From: Actinomycetota bacterium
GTDB lineage: Bacteria; Actinomycetota; Acidimicrobiia; Acidimicrobiales; Ilumatobacteraceae
Length of the DNA stretch: 64,000 nucleotides
Direction: 5' to 3'
Assembly: GCA_963169665.1 (NCBI GenBank)
Contig: CAUJET010000205.1
Location: forward strand, 1-64,000
Below the pieces are notes generated by a model. It did not search any database. It saw nothing but the letters and a program-made list of their open reading frames with translations, and was not told the DNA's origin. Every line of letters begins with the position of its first letter. Within the stretch, counting starts at the first letter, position 1. Made by a program: the position numbers and the translations under genes. Positions 17,348 through 26,104 of this stretch are shown in pieces.

Positions 17348-18025
17348 TCAGTCGGTGCCGGGAACGACCAACCCCGACTCGTAGGCCAGGATGATCGCGG
17401 CGGCGCGGTCGCGCGCGCCGAGCTTGGCGAAGATGCTGCCCACGTGACCCTTCACGGTGCGCTCGCTCACGTAGAGACGATCGGCGATCTCGAGGTTCGA
17501 GGCGCCCTTGGAGATCAGCACCAGCACCTCCCGCTCGCGTTCGGACAGCCGGTCGATCACGTCGGCCGTGCGGCCGGATCGGCCTGCCCCGCTCCGGACC
17601 GCCTGCAGCACCCGGGGCGTCACCCGTGGATCGAGCCACGATCCACCACCGGCGACGGTGCGGATCGCGGCGATCAGGTCGTCGGCGGGCGTGTCCTTCA
17701 ACAGGAAGCCGGCGGCGCCGGCCTGTAGCGCACCCCACAGCACCTCGTCGTCGTCGAAGGTGGTGAGCACCAGCACCGGCGGACCACCGTCCGCGTGCAG
17801 GCGTGAGGTCGCTTCGATCCCGTCGAGCACGGGCATCCGGATGTCCATCAGCACCACGTCGGGGCGATGGTCGCGCGTGGCCACCAGGCCGAGCTCGCCG
17901 TTCGCCGCTTCCGACACCACCTCGATGCCCGGCTCGGTGGAGATGATGAAGGCGATGCCGGCGCGCACCAGCTGCTGATCGTCGACCAGCACCACCCGGA
18001 CCGCACGGTCGGCGGTCGGGCTCAC
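17348..18025 (-). CDS. NarL/LuxR-family response regulator
   Basis: 225 residues from a GTG start. An N-terminal receiver domain has the phosphorylated Asp in VVLMDIRMP (about residue 59) and Lys in LLKDTP, followed by a C-terminal LuxR-type helix-turn-helix (LSEREREVLVLISKG, then NLEIADRLYVSERTVKGHV). The start overlaps the stop of the histidine kinase gene by 4 nt, so kinase and regulator form one operon. The divergent neighbour is an MMPL transporter, a plausible target. Confidence 0.94.
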   Translation of the reverse strand: MSPTADRAVRVVLVDDQQLVRAGIAFIISTEPGIEVVSEAANGELGLVATRDHRPDVVLMDIRMPVLDGIEATSRLHADGGPPVLVLTTFDDDEVLWGALQAGAAGFLLKDTPADDLIAAIRTVAGGGSWLDPRVTPRVLQAVRSGAGRSGRTADVIDRLSEREREVLVLISKGASNLEIADRLYVSERTVKGHVGSIFAKLGARDRAAAIILAYESGLVVPGTD

Positions 18026-19257
18026 GAGAACCGGCCGCGGCGCAACGGCAACGCGGCGTCGATCAGCCAGGTCTGGCGATCGGTGAGGCCGGCTTCCACC
18101 GAACCTCCGGCGGCGCGCACCCGTTCGCGCATGCCGCGCAACCCGAGGCCCGAGCGCCGGCCGGGACGCTCGGGATGATCGGGATGGTCGGTCGTCGGGT
18201 TCTCGGCGGTGATGCGGAGCACCGTGCCCTGACCGTCGGTCGCGACACGGAGTTCGACCGGGGCGCCCGGCGAGTGCTGCAACACGTTCGACAACGCCTC
18301 CTGCACCACGCGGAACGCGGTGAGCGACGTGGTGCCGTCGGCGGCGACGTCGTCGAGCCGGAGTTCGGCCGAGACCCGCATCCCGGCGTCGCGGTACTGC
18401 TCGACGAGTGCCGGGATGTCGGCGAGCTGCGGCAGCGGCGCTGCGTGGGCATGACCGTCGTGTCGGTCTGCGCCGCCGCTGATGTCGCTGGCAGCCTCTT
18501 CGTTGCAGCGCAGCAGTCCCACCACCTGGCGGATCGAGTCGAGGCTCTCCCGTCCGACGGTCTCGGCCCGCTCGAGCGCTTCCGCGGCCCGCTCCGGGTC
18601 GTGGTACAGCGCCCGCCGCGCCCCGGTGACATGCAGCATGGTCACCGTCAGCGAGTGGGCCACGACGTCGTGCACCTCGCGTGCGATGCGGGTCCGCTCG
18701 TCGGCCGCCGCGTGCTCGGTCTCCCGCACGCGCGCCGTTCGGAGCTCGTCGACGAGCTGCTCCTGACGACGGATCATCAGCCCTGCGAGGAAGCCGACGC
18801 CGGCACCGCCGGTGAAGTAGATCGCCCCGGTCTCGTGGGTGGTGCCCTCCAGGAGGGCGATGCCCACCGCCAGCGCGGCGGCGGTGACCGCAGGCAGCGC
18901 GGTCATGAGGGTCGAGCGGGCGCAGCGCGTGAGCCAGACGACGGCGATCATCGCGGGGAACATGCCGCCCGGGTTGCGGTCGACGAGCACGATGCCGGCC
19001 GCGCTCGACATCGAGATCGCGTAGAAGGCGGGCGCAGGGACCGCCACGCCGCCGCTCTCGAGCGCCCAGGGCACGAGGCCCACGAAGGCGAAGGCGACGG
19101 TGGCCCAGCTGAAGGAGGTCTTGTCGCCGAAGATCGCGATGAGCGCGGCGCAGGTCGCGGCGATCGACATCACCACGGTCGTCGAGAGCCGGTTCGCGGA
19201 CGGTGTCGGGAGCTCCTCCACGTCGAGCACCTTACGGTCGTCGGGGCGGGATGTCAC
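18022..19257 (-). CDS. Sensor histidine kinase (HisKA_3 type)
   Basis: 411 residues from a GTG at 19257. A polar N-terminus, about six membrane helices (residues 25-165), a short coiled region and then the HisKA_3 dimerisation domain with the phosphorylated His in AREVHDVVAHSL. The HATPase domain ends with GLGLRGMRERV and a G-rich lid. This is the usual layout for kinases that pair with NarL regulators. No separate sensor domain is present, so the signal is probably membrane-linked. The start is 141 bp from the divergent MMPL gene. Confidence 0.9.
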   Translation of the reverse strand: MTSRPDDRKVLDVEELPTPSANRLSTTVVMSIAATCAALIAIFGDKTSFSWATVAFAFVGLVPWALESGGVAVPAPAFYAISMSSAAGIVLVDRNPGGMFPAMIAVVWLTRCARSTLMTALPAVTAAALAVGIALLEGTTHETGAIYFTGGAGVGFLAGLMIRRQEQLVDELRTARVRETEHAAADERTRIAREVHDVVAHSLTVTMLHVTGARRALYHDPERAAEALERAETVGRESLDSIRQVVGLLRCNEEAASDISGGADRHDGHAHAAPLPQLADIPALVEQYRDAGMRVSAELRLDDVAADGTTSLTAFRVVQEALSNVLQHSPGAPVELRVATDGQGTVLRITAENPTTDHPDHPERPGRRSGLGLRGMRERVRAAGGSVEAGLTDRQTWLIDAALPLRRGRFS

Positions 19258-19398
19258 CGGACTGCAGTACGGGTCGCGCACCTCCCACAGGCCCGTCGAC
19301 GACCCTGCTCGCGGCCGATGCCGGCGAGGCCGCATCGGCCGACGATGAGCCCCGGGGTCGGCGGTCGGCGCTGACCCGCTCGATCCCAGGAGGTCCCG

Positions 19399-21678
19399 GT
19401 GCTCACACGTCTCGGTCGGTTCACGGTTCGGCGACGGCGGCTCGTGCTGTCGTTCACCGTGCTGTTCATGGTGGTGGCCGCAGTGGTCGGCGCCGGCGCC
19501 TTCGGCGTGTTGAAGGACGGCGGGTTCGAGGACCCGGCCTCGGAGAGCGCCCGCGCCACGGCGCTCCTCGAGGAGCACTTCGGCGGCGGCGACCCCAACG
19601 TGGTACTCGTCGCGACGCTGAACGACGAGGCGCTCGCCGCCGGCGGCATCGATGACGCGTCGGTCGCCGCGGCAGGCGACGACCTCGCCGCGCGGCTCGA
19701 CACGATCGACGGCGTCGAACAGGTGGTGTCGTACTGGTCGCTCGGCAGCCCGCCCACGTTGCGCAGCACCGACGGCGACACCGCGCTCGTGCTCGCCCGG
19801 ATCACGGGCGACGACGAACAGGTCGGCGAACGGATCGATCTCGTGAAGGAGACAGTCACCGGCACCCAGGGACCCTTCGACGTGCTGCTCGGCGGTCGCG
19901 AGGCCGTGTTCGCCGACGTCGGCCACACGATCGAAGGCGACCTGCTGCGGGCCGAACTCATCGCCGTGCCGCTCACGCTGATCCTGCTGCTGTTCGTCTT
20001 CCGCGGTCTCGTCGCCGCCGCCCTGCCGATGCTCGTCGGCGTGATCGCCGTGCTCGGCACACTGCTCAGCCTGTTCCTCATCGGGTCGATCACGGACGTG
20101 TCGCTCTACGCCATCAACCTCACCACCGCCCTCGGTCTCGGCCTCGCGATCGACTACAGCCTGTTCATCGTCTCCCGCTTCCGGGAGGAGCTGCAGGCCG
20201 GCAGGAGCGTCGAGGGTGCCGTGATCCGCACCATGGAGACCGCCGGAAAGACGGTGCTCGTCAGCGCGCTGACGGTCGCCGTGTCGCTCGCGGCCCTGCT
20301 CGTGTTCCCGCTGTACTTCCTCCGCTCGTTCGCCTACGCCGGCGTGGCCGTCGTGCTGCTCGCCCTCGCGGGTTCGCTGCTGTCGTTGCCGGCGCTGCTG
20401 GCCGTCCTCGGTCATCGGGTGAACTCGCTGCCGATCGGCCGCCGCCGGGCCGCGCGTGCCGATCACGAAGGTGCCTGGCACCGCATCGCGACGTTCGTGA
20501 TGCGTCGACCGGTGCCGATCGCGGCGACGGTCGTCGCCGTCCTGCTGCTGCTCGGCGCCCCCTTCCTCCGGGTGAACTTCGGGACCCCCGACGACCGCGT
20601 GCTGCCCACGTCGGCCGAGAGTCGGCAGGCGTCGGAGATCCTCCGAGCGGACTTCACCGGCAACTCGGCAGAGAGCTTCGGTGTGGTCGTCGATCGCGTC
20701 GGACCCGACCGCCTGGCGGACGTGGGCTCGGCCGCGGCGACGATCTCGTCGATGGACGGTGTCGATCGGGTCGACAGCGCTGCCGGCACCTACGTCGGCG
20801 GGGCGCTCGCCGCGACCGGCGATGCCGACGCCCGCTTCCTTGCCACCGACAGTGCGCCCGTGACCTGGATGTCGGTCGTGCCGTCGTTCGCGGTGGTGTC
20901 CCAACAGGGCGAGCAGCTGGTGAAGGACATCCGGGCGCTCGACCTCCCGGTCGAGGTCGCCGTGGAGGGTTCGGCAGCCGAGCTGGTCGACACCAAGTCG
21001 GCCATCGGTGGCGCACTGCCGCTCGCGTTGCTGATCATCGTCGTGGCCACGTTCGTGCTGCTGTTCATGCTGTCGGGCAGCGTGCTGGTGCCGATCAAGG
21101 CATTGGTGCTGAACTTCCTCAGCCTCACCGCCACGTTCGGTGCGATGGTGTGGATCTTCCAGGACGGCAACCTCGCCGACCTGCTCGGCTTCACCGCCAC
21201 CGGCACGATCGACACCTCGATGCCGATCCTGATGTTCTGCATCGCCTTCGGCCTGTCGATGGACTACGAGGTGTTCCTGCTCTCCCGCATCAAGGAAGAA
21301 CACGACCGCACCGGCGACAACGAGGCCTCGGTGGCGCTCGGGTTGGAGCGAACGGGCAGCATCGTCACGGCGGCGGCCGCCCTGCTGGCGATCACGTTCT
21401 TCGCCTTCGGCACGTCCGGCGTGAGCTTCATCAAGATGTTCGGCATCGGCCTCGGCCTCGCCGTGCTGATGGATGCGACCGTCGTCCGGGCGTTCCTCGT
21501 GCCGGCGTTCATGCGCCTGGCCGGCGAGGCCAACTGGTGGGCGCCCGCTCCACTGCGTCGGTTCCACGACCGCTACGGGCTGCGCGAGGGCGACGGTCCG
21601 GAGCCGAGCGTGCCGGCGCACCTCGACGATCTGGACGACCCCGACGAGGACCGCACGCTGGTCGGGGCGCCCCGTTGA
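19399..21678 (+). CDS. MMPL-family (RND-like) transporter
   Basis: 759 residues from a GTG start preceded by AGGAGG. Twelve membrane helices in two halves of one plus five, each half with a large external loop. The helix 4 motif GLGLAIDYSLFIVSR in the first half and FGLSMDYEVFLLSR in the second carry the Asp-Tyr pairs that couple proton flow in MmpL proteins. Family members export lipids, siderophores or drugs. It lies divergently from a two-component system, and no adjacent lipid-synthesis gene suggests a substrate. Confidence 0.93.
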   Translation: MLTRLGRFTVRRRRLVLSFTVLFMVVAAVVGAGAFGVLKDGGFEDPASESARATALLEEHFGGGDPNVVLVATLNDEALAAGGIDDASVAAAGDDLAARLDTIDGVEQVVSYWSLGSPPTLRSTDGDTALVLARITGDDEQVGERIDLVKETVTGTQGPFDVLLGGREAVFADVGHTIEGDLLRAELIAVPLTLILLLFVFRGLVAAALPMLVGVIAVLGTLLSLFLIGSITDVSLYAINLTTALGLGLAIDYSLFIVSRFREELQAGRSVEGAVIRTMETAGKTVLVSALTVAVSLAALLVFPLYFLRSFAYAGVAVVLLALAGSLLSLPALLAVLGHRVNSLPIGRRRAARADHEGAWHRIATFVMRRPVPIAATVVAVLLLLGAPFLRVNFGTPDDRVLPTSAESRQASEILRADFTGNSAESFGVVVDRVGPDRLADVGSAAATISSMDGVDRVDSAAGTYVGGALAATGDADARFLATDSAPVTWMSVVPSFAVVSQQGEQLVKDIRALDLPVEVAVEGSAAELVDTKSAIGGALPLALLIIVVATFVLLFMLSGSVLVPIKALVLNFLSLTATFGAMVWIFQDGNLADLLGFTATGTIDTSMPILMFCIAFGLSMDYEVFLLSRIKEEHDRTGDNEASVALGLERTGSIVTAAAALLAITFFAFGTSGVSFIKMFGIGLGLAVLMDATVVRAFLVPAFMRLAGEANWWAPAPLRRFHDRYGLREGDGPEPSVPAHLDDLDDPDEDRTLVGAPR

Positions 21679-21706
21679 CCGGGTGAGCGGCGCGATCTGG
21701 TGACCC

Positions 21707-21777
21707 GATGGTCGCCACCCGACGGTCGGTGTCGTGCGACTCGGCACCGAACCCGCACCGTCAGGGTGGCGACCATC
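21707..21777. terminator. 71-bp extended inverted repeat after the MMPL gene
   Basis: GATGGTCGCCACC (21707-21719) pairs with 21765-21777, continued inward by GACGGT (21721-21726) with ACCGTC (21757-21762). It lies 28 bp after the MMPL stop and 50 bp before the lipoprotein start. It may terminate the MMPL transcript or act as a leader structure for the next gene. Confidence 0.55.
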
Positions 21778-21827
21778 GGCGCGTGCCCACGTGCCGACCG
21801 TGCGGTCGTCGAGCGAGAGGTCACTGC

Positions 21828-23123
21828 GTGCGAGGGAACCGACGGGTCACGATCATCGCGGTGCTGTGCTGTCTGGCGGCCGCAGCATGTGCGCAGGACG
21901 AGCAGTCCGTGCTCATCCGTGTCGGCGGGTCGGCGAGCGAGGCGACGGTGCGCTACGAGGGGCCGGACGGCTTCGAGTCGGTGACCGACCAACCGCCGTT
22001 CCGTGTGCGGGTGGACGTCGGCTCGTCGTTCTCGCTCGACGCCGAGGTGTCGAACGACTCGCTGGACGGCGACGTCAGCTGCGAGATCGAGACCGATGAC
22101 GTACCGGCGTTCGGCATCTCCTCGTCCGGGACAGCGATGTGCTCGATCACGATGCGGAGCTCCGGCGGCGACCGCTCGGTCGAGACATCGACCGACGCGA
22201 TCGAGGCCGACGGGGTCGACGTCAGCGCTGTGGTGGAGGAGGAACCCGCCACGGCCCCGGTGTCGCCCGACGTTCCCGTCGGCCCGGTGGAGGGTGCGGA
22301 GATGGTCAAGGACCGGGCCGGTGACATCGGCGCCGTGCTCGTCGACGACGGTCAGGTGCTGATCGACACCTCCAGCGGGATGTACCTGCTCGACGCCACG
22401 GACCTGACCGCGGTCGCCCAGACCTACACCGGCCCGGTGGAGGCGACCGATCTCCGTGGCGGCACGGTCCTGTCCGCGTCGCTCGGCGACGGCAGCCTGG
22501 TCGAGTGGTCGTTCACCGCATCCGACACGACGTTCGAGTCGAGGCGGATCGTCGAGGGACTCGACGTGGTCACGGGAGCGTCGTGGGTCGGTGAGGAGGT
22601 GTGGGTGTCGACGGACGATTCGCTCACCCGTGTCGATCCGATCACGGGCGACCTGCTCGGCCGGATCGACGGGCCCGATGTGGTGGGGCCCACGATCGGC
22701 GACGTCGTCGTCACGAGCACGCAGGGTTTCCGGGTGATCCACCTCGTCGACCCGGGCACCGGCGAGTACCGGACCATCGAGTTCGCCGGTCCGAACGACG
22801 CGACCGGCATGGCGGCCGTCGACGGGCGTCTGTGGGTGTGGTTCGCGGACGAGCCGGTGCAGGTGATCACGCCGACGGCCCCGGACCCGACGGTCACGCT
22901 CGATCTCGATGGGGTGGACTCGCTCGGTGTCGACGACGACGGCAGCGTCTACGGCGAGGTGTGGGGTGACCTGTGTCGGCTGGACCCCGTGACGGGGAAC
23001 CCCGTCTCATGTCTGCAGTCGGCGGCGTCTGCCGAGCTCGTCGCCGTCGGTGCGGGAGCGTTGTGGCTCACCGACGGCGGCGGCTCGAGCGTCTGGCGGC
23101 TGCCCGTGACGTCGTTCGACTGA
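21828..23123 (+). CDS. Hypothetical lipoprotein with a beta-propeller-like repeat body
   Basis: 431 residues from a GTG at 21828, chosen because GAGAGG lies 7 nt upstream and the product then begins with a proper signal peptide and lipobox (LAAAAC). Residues 25-110 form a beta-rich, immunoglobulin-like part. From about residue 150 there are repeated stretches of the type VDDGQVLIDTSSGMYLLDA and WVSTDDSLTRVDPITG, which resemble the blades of a PQQ/YVTN-like propeller. No enzyme motif is visible. It may bind a ligand or protein at the outer face of the membrane. Confidence 0.75.
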   Translation: MRGNRRVTIIAVLCCLAAAACAQDEQSVLIRVGGSASEATVRYEGPDGFESVTDQPPFRVRVDVGSSFSLDAEVSNDSLDGDVSCEIETDDVPAFGISSSGTAMCSITMRSSGGDRSVETSTDAIEADGVDVSAVVEEEPATAPVSPDVPVGPVEGAEMVKDRAGDIGAVLVDDGQVLIDTSSGMYLLDATDLTAVAQTYTGPVEATDLRGGTVLSASLGDGSLVEWSFTASDTTFESRRIVEGLDVVTGASWVGEEVWVSTDDSLTRVDPITGDLLGRIDGPDVVGPTIGDVVVTSTQGFRVIHLVDPGTGEYRTIEFAGPNDATGMAAVDGRLWVWFADEPVQVITPTAPDPTVTLDLDGVDSLGVDDDGSVYGEVWGDLCRLDPVTGNPVSCLQSAASAELVAVGAGALWLTDGGGSSVWRLPVTSFD

Positions 23124-23130
23124 CCCATCG

Positions 23131-23200
23131 AACCGGTCGAACCGGTCGAACCGGTCGAACCGGTCGAACCGGTGAGGTCCGGTCAGGTCAGGTCAGGTCA
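23131..23200. repeat. Tandem repeats between the lipoprotein and the L,D-transpeptidase
   Basis: About five 9-bp units AACCGGTCG (23131-23175) are followed by five GGTCA pentamers (to 23200). They fill the gap between two convergent genes and reach the stop codon of the L,D-transpeptidase. No stem typical of a terminator is evident. Confidence 0.7.
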
Positions 23201-24511
23201 GACGACGACGACCTTGGTGCCGATGTCGGCCCACTCCCACACGAAGTCGGCGTCGAGCACGGCCTGGCGCTGACAGCCGCCCGACAGGCGGGTGCCGAGT
23301 TCGGCATCGGTCTGGTACGGGGAGTCGTCCTCCACGTGCAGCGGGATCGAGTGGAAGCCGATGGCCCCACGCTCGGTCTTCAGCCAGCGCACCATCTTGG
23401 GCAGCCATGCCTTGCCGTTCCACGCGGTCGACACGTCGGACTTGCTGTACACCTCGTGGGTGCCTGGCAGTTCGTTGCTGTACTTGCTGCCCGAGACGAG
23501 CCAGGAGCGGATGATCTCGCCCTCGCTCCCGACGGCCCACACGCGCTGGCCGGCACGGTCGTACACGAGGCGGCGGCCCTCGCCGGAGTTCGCCGGCAAC
23601 GGTGGTGCGTCCGAGCCCGCCGAGGCGACCGAGGACAACGGGTACCCGAGCAGGTCGACGGCGCCGGCCGGCGGGGCCGGCGTGCGGGTGACGAAGCTCT
23701 CCTCGTCGGGCCAGATGCCGAGCGACAGTGCGGACTCTCGGCCGACGATGCCGTCGACGTAGAGGTCGCGGTCGGCCTGCATCGCCTCGACCGCGTCGAA
23801 GGTGGCCTGGTCGAACGAGCCGGTGACGGCGCCGGTGTAGTAGCCCTGGGCGACGAGCGCCTGCTGCAGACAGGTGACGCTCTGGCCGGTCTCGCCGATG
23901 CGCACCGACAGCTTGTCCATCAGGCAGGTGTCGACGTTGGTGAGGTCTTCACCGTCGGCGCCCTGCTCACCGTCGGCCGTCGCTGCAGCCGTCGCCGCGG
24001 CAGGGTCGACCGCCGCGGGATCGGTGGGCGCCACGACCGGCGCGGCGGCCTGGGAGAAGGCGGGGAGGCTGGTGTCCGTCGCGGCCTCGGCCACCGCGGG
24101 TGCTGCCGCTGCGGCGGGCGTGACGATGTCGCCGGGATCGTCGCCGCGGGTGGCGAAGAAGCCGCACACGAGCGTGGCGGCGACGCCGGCCACGAGCAGC
24201 GGACGGCGGTCGACCTTGTGGGGGCCGTGACCACCGTGCCCGCCGTGACCGAACCTGTCGTGGCCGAACCCGTCGTGGCCATGGCCGTCGTGGCCGGACC
24301 CGCTCGTGACCTGCACCGTCCGTTGCGCTCGAGTCGTGGTCGGGCGAGGCTCGCGGCGATCCGTCCCCCCTGCAGACGAACGTGCAGACGAACGTGCGGC
24401 CGAGCGAGCGGCCGAGCGAGCGGCGGGCGCCGTGCGGGCGCGGGCGTCGGCCTGGCTGCGGGCCCGGTCGCGGGGCGGGGCGTGCGGCGTGCGATCCAGC
24501 GGTGGGTTCAT
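23198..24511 (-). CDS. L,D-transpeptidase (YkuD) with peptidoglycan-binding domain and membrane anchor
   Basis: 437 residues. The cytoplasmic N-terminus (1-105) is rich in Ala/Arg/Ser and then in His/Gly (GHDGHGHD-type repeats). A single membrane helix follows (about 108-125), an Ala/Pro linker, a peptidoglycan-binding domain (about 190-255) and a C-terminal YkuD domain with GFHSIP and SGGCQRQ (catalytic Cys413). Such enzymes make 3-3 crosslinks in peptidoglycan or attach proteins to it. Anchoring by an uncleaved N-terminal helix is normal for the class; the His-rich cytoplasmic tail is not. Confidence 0.9.
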   Translation of the reverse strand: MNPPLDRTPHAPPRDRARSQADARARTAPAARSAARSAARSSARSSAGGTDRREPRPTTTRAQRTVQVTSGSGHDGHGHDGFGHDRFGHGGHGGHGPHKVDRRPLLVAGVAATLVCGFFATRGDDPGDIVTPAAAAAPAVAEAATDTSLPAFSQAAAPVVAPTDPAAVDPAAATAAATADGEQGADGEDLTNVDTCLMDKLSVRIGETGQSVTCLQQALVAQGYYTGAVTGSFDQATFDAVEAMQADRDLYVDGIVGRESALSLGIWPDEESFVTRTPAPPAGAVDLLGYPLSSVASAGSDAPPLPANSGEGRRLVYDRAGQRVWAVGSEGEIIRSWLVSGSKYSNELPGTHEVYSKSDVSTAWNGKAWLPKMVRWLKTERGAIGFHSIPLHVEDDSPYQTDAELGTRLSGGCQRQAVLDADFVWEWADIGTKVVVV

Positions 24512-24592
24512 GTCGTTCCGTGTCCTGATCAGGCGGTGCGGAGCCGTACCGACGGTGGGGGAAACCAGGGCACCCACATCGTACTGCCTGAC

Positions 24593-24604
24593 TACGGTCT
24601 GATC
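24593..24604 (+). promoter_or_regulatory. -10 box (TACGGT) of a leaderless DinB gene
   Basis: TACGGT at 24593-24598 ends 6 nt before the ATG at 24605, so transcription should start at the start codon. The start of the divergent transpeptidase gene is 93 bp away. Confidence 0.6.
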
Positions 24605-25204
24605 ATGGCCATGCCCCCCGACCCCGCTCAGCCCGCGCCCCCGTCGCCGCCGCCGTCGATCGCTCCCGACGACAAGAACTGGACCTGGGTGCTGGAGCGC
24701 GTCTGCCCTGACTGCGGCTTCGACGCAGCGGTCACCCCCGCGTCGGCCGTGCCCGGTCTGGTCCGTGAGCAGGTGGGGGCGTGGCGTTCGCTGCTCGCCC
24801 ATCCGCACGCCAGGTTGCGTCCGACCGCCGACCAGTGGTCGGCGTTGGAGTACGGCTGCCACGTGCGCGACGTCTTCCGGTTGTTCGATCGTCGCCTCGA
24901 GCTGATGCTCACCCAGGAGGCGCCCCGCTTCGCGAACTGGGACCAGGACGTCACGGCGGTCGAGGACCGCTACGACCTGCAGGATCCGGCGTTCGTGGCC
25001 GACGAGCTCGCGATCGCCGCCGAAGCGATCAGCGCCCGGTTCGATCAGGTGGGCGACGACCAGTGGGGCCGCTCCGGGGTGCGTTCCGACGGCGCCGAGT
25101 TCACCGTCGAGACCTTCGCCCGCTACTTCATCCACGATCCCCTGCATCACCTCGACGACGTGCGTCGGGGCAATCGGGTCCTGGCCGACGGCGAACTCGA
25201 CTGA
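24605..25204 (+). CDS. DinB family protein
   Basis: 199 residues. After a Pro-rich N-terminus the conserved actinobacterial opening WTWVLERVCPDCGFDA is present, then a four-helix DinB fold with candidate metal ligands in EYGCHVRDV (His about 84) and FIHDPLHHLDD near the C-terminus. DinB-fold proteins include mycothiol- and bacillithiol-dependent transferases. The leaderless promoter supports this start. The precise reaction is not known. Confidence 0.85.
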   Translation: MAMPPDPAQPAPPSPPPSIAPDDKNWTWVLERVCPDCGFDAAVTPASAVPGLVREQVGAWRSLLAHPHARLRPTADQWSALEYGCHVRDVFRLFDRRLELMLTQEAPRFANWDQDVTAVEDRYDLQDPAFVADELAIAAEAISARFDQVGDDQWGRSGVRSDGAEFTVETFARYFIHDPLHHLDDVRRGNRVLADGELD

Positions 25205-25208
25205 CGAG

Positions 25209-25233
25209 CTGATCCGTCGAACCGACGGATCAG
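25209..25233. terminator. Bidirectional terminator hairpin between convergent genes
   Basis: CTGATCCGTCG (25209-25219) pairs with CGACGGATCAG (25223-25233) around a 3-nt loop, an 11-bp perfect stem. It starts 5 nt after the DinB stop and contains the stop codon of the opposing enoyl-CoA hydratase gene, so it can serve both strands. Confidence 0.75.
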
Positions 25234-26024
25234 CCGAACGTGCCGTGGCGGCCTGCACCGTCGGCGAACCGCCGTGCTCCGGCCACCGTCTCGCCCGAGG
25301 CGATGGTGGCGAGGCCGAGCCGTGTCTCGAGTGCGAGCGCCTCGGGGAGCGGCAACGACCACTGCTCGTAGCTGGAGGTGCGGTCGCCGCGCAGGCACTG
25401 CTGCGGGAAGCCCGCCAGCTGACCTGCGAGCTCGATCGCCGCGTCGAGGGCCTGCCCGGTCGGCACGAGGCGGTTCGCGAGCCCCATCCGCAACGCCTCG
25501 TCGCCGCTCACGCCTCGCCCGGTGAGGATGAGGTCGAGTGCGTGGCTGTGGCCGAGCAGTCGGCTGAGCCGCACCGTGCCACCGTCGACGAGCGGGACGC
25601 CCCACCGTCTGCAGTACACGCCGAAGACGGCGTCCACGGCGGCCACGCGGAGGTCGCACCATGCAGCCAGCTCCAACCCGCCCGCCACGGCGTGACCCTC
25701 GACCGCTGCGATCACCGGCTTCGACAGCAGCATCCGCGTCGGCCCCATCGGCCCGTCGAGCGAGACGTCCGCGTGCACCCGGTTGCCGGCGCCCGTGCTG
25801 ACCGCTTTCAGGTCGGCGCCCGCACAGAAGGTGCCGCCGTCGCCGGTGAGCACTGCGACCGACAGGTCGTCGCGACGCTCGAACTCACGGAACGCCTCGG
25901 CGAGCAGCGCGGCCGTGGGGCCGTCGACGGCGTTGCGCACCTCGGGCCGTCGGATCGTCACGACCCAGATGCCGTCCGCCACCACCCGGGTGTCCACCGC
26001 CTCGCTGCGCGCCGTGTCGTTCAT
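25230..26024 (-). CDS. Enoyl-CoA hydratase/isomerase family protein (crotonase fold)
   Basis: 264 residues. Crotonase motifs are visible: the oxyanion-hole segment FCAGADLKA (about residue 67), the second oxyanion segment HAVAGGLELA with the candidate catalytic Glu (about 118), and WGVPLVDGG where many hydratases have a second Glu; here it is Asp. The C-terminal helices have the usual length. It could hydrate or isomerise enoyl-CoA esters in fatty acid or aromatic degradation; the substrate cannot be told. Confidence 0.9.
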   Translation of the reverse strand: MNDTARSEAVDTRVVADGIWVVTIRRPEVRNAVDGPTAALLAEAFREFERRDDLSVAVLTGDGGTFCAGADLKAVSTGAGNRVHADVSLDGPMGPTRMLLSKPVIAAVEGHAVAGGLELAAWCDLRVAAVDAVFGVYCRRWGVPLVDGGTVRLSRLLGHSHALDLILTGRGVSGDEALRMGLANRLVPTGQALDAAIELAGQLAGFPQQCLRGDRTSSYEQWSLPLPEALALETRLGLATIASGETVAGARRFADGAGRHGTFG

Positions 26025-26104
26025 CGGCCCTGTCTAGCCCGTTCGGCGCGTGCCGTTCGCCGCCCGGCGGTGGTGACCGGGCGGCGAGGGCGTTCGGGCG
26101 GTCC

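Noticed and set aside
19258..21747. Extension of the histidine kinase frame across the MMPL gene
   Set aside because: The extension is antisense to the MMPL transporter and consists of His/Arg/Asp-rich noise; the kinase starts at the GTG at 19257.
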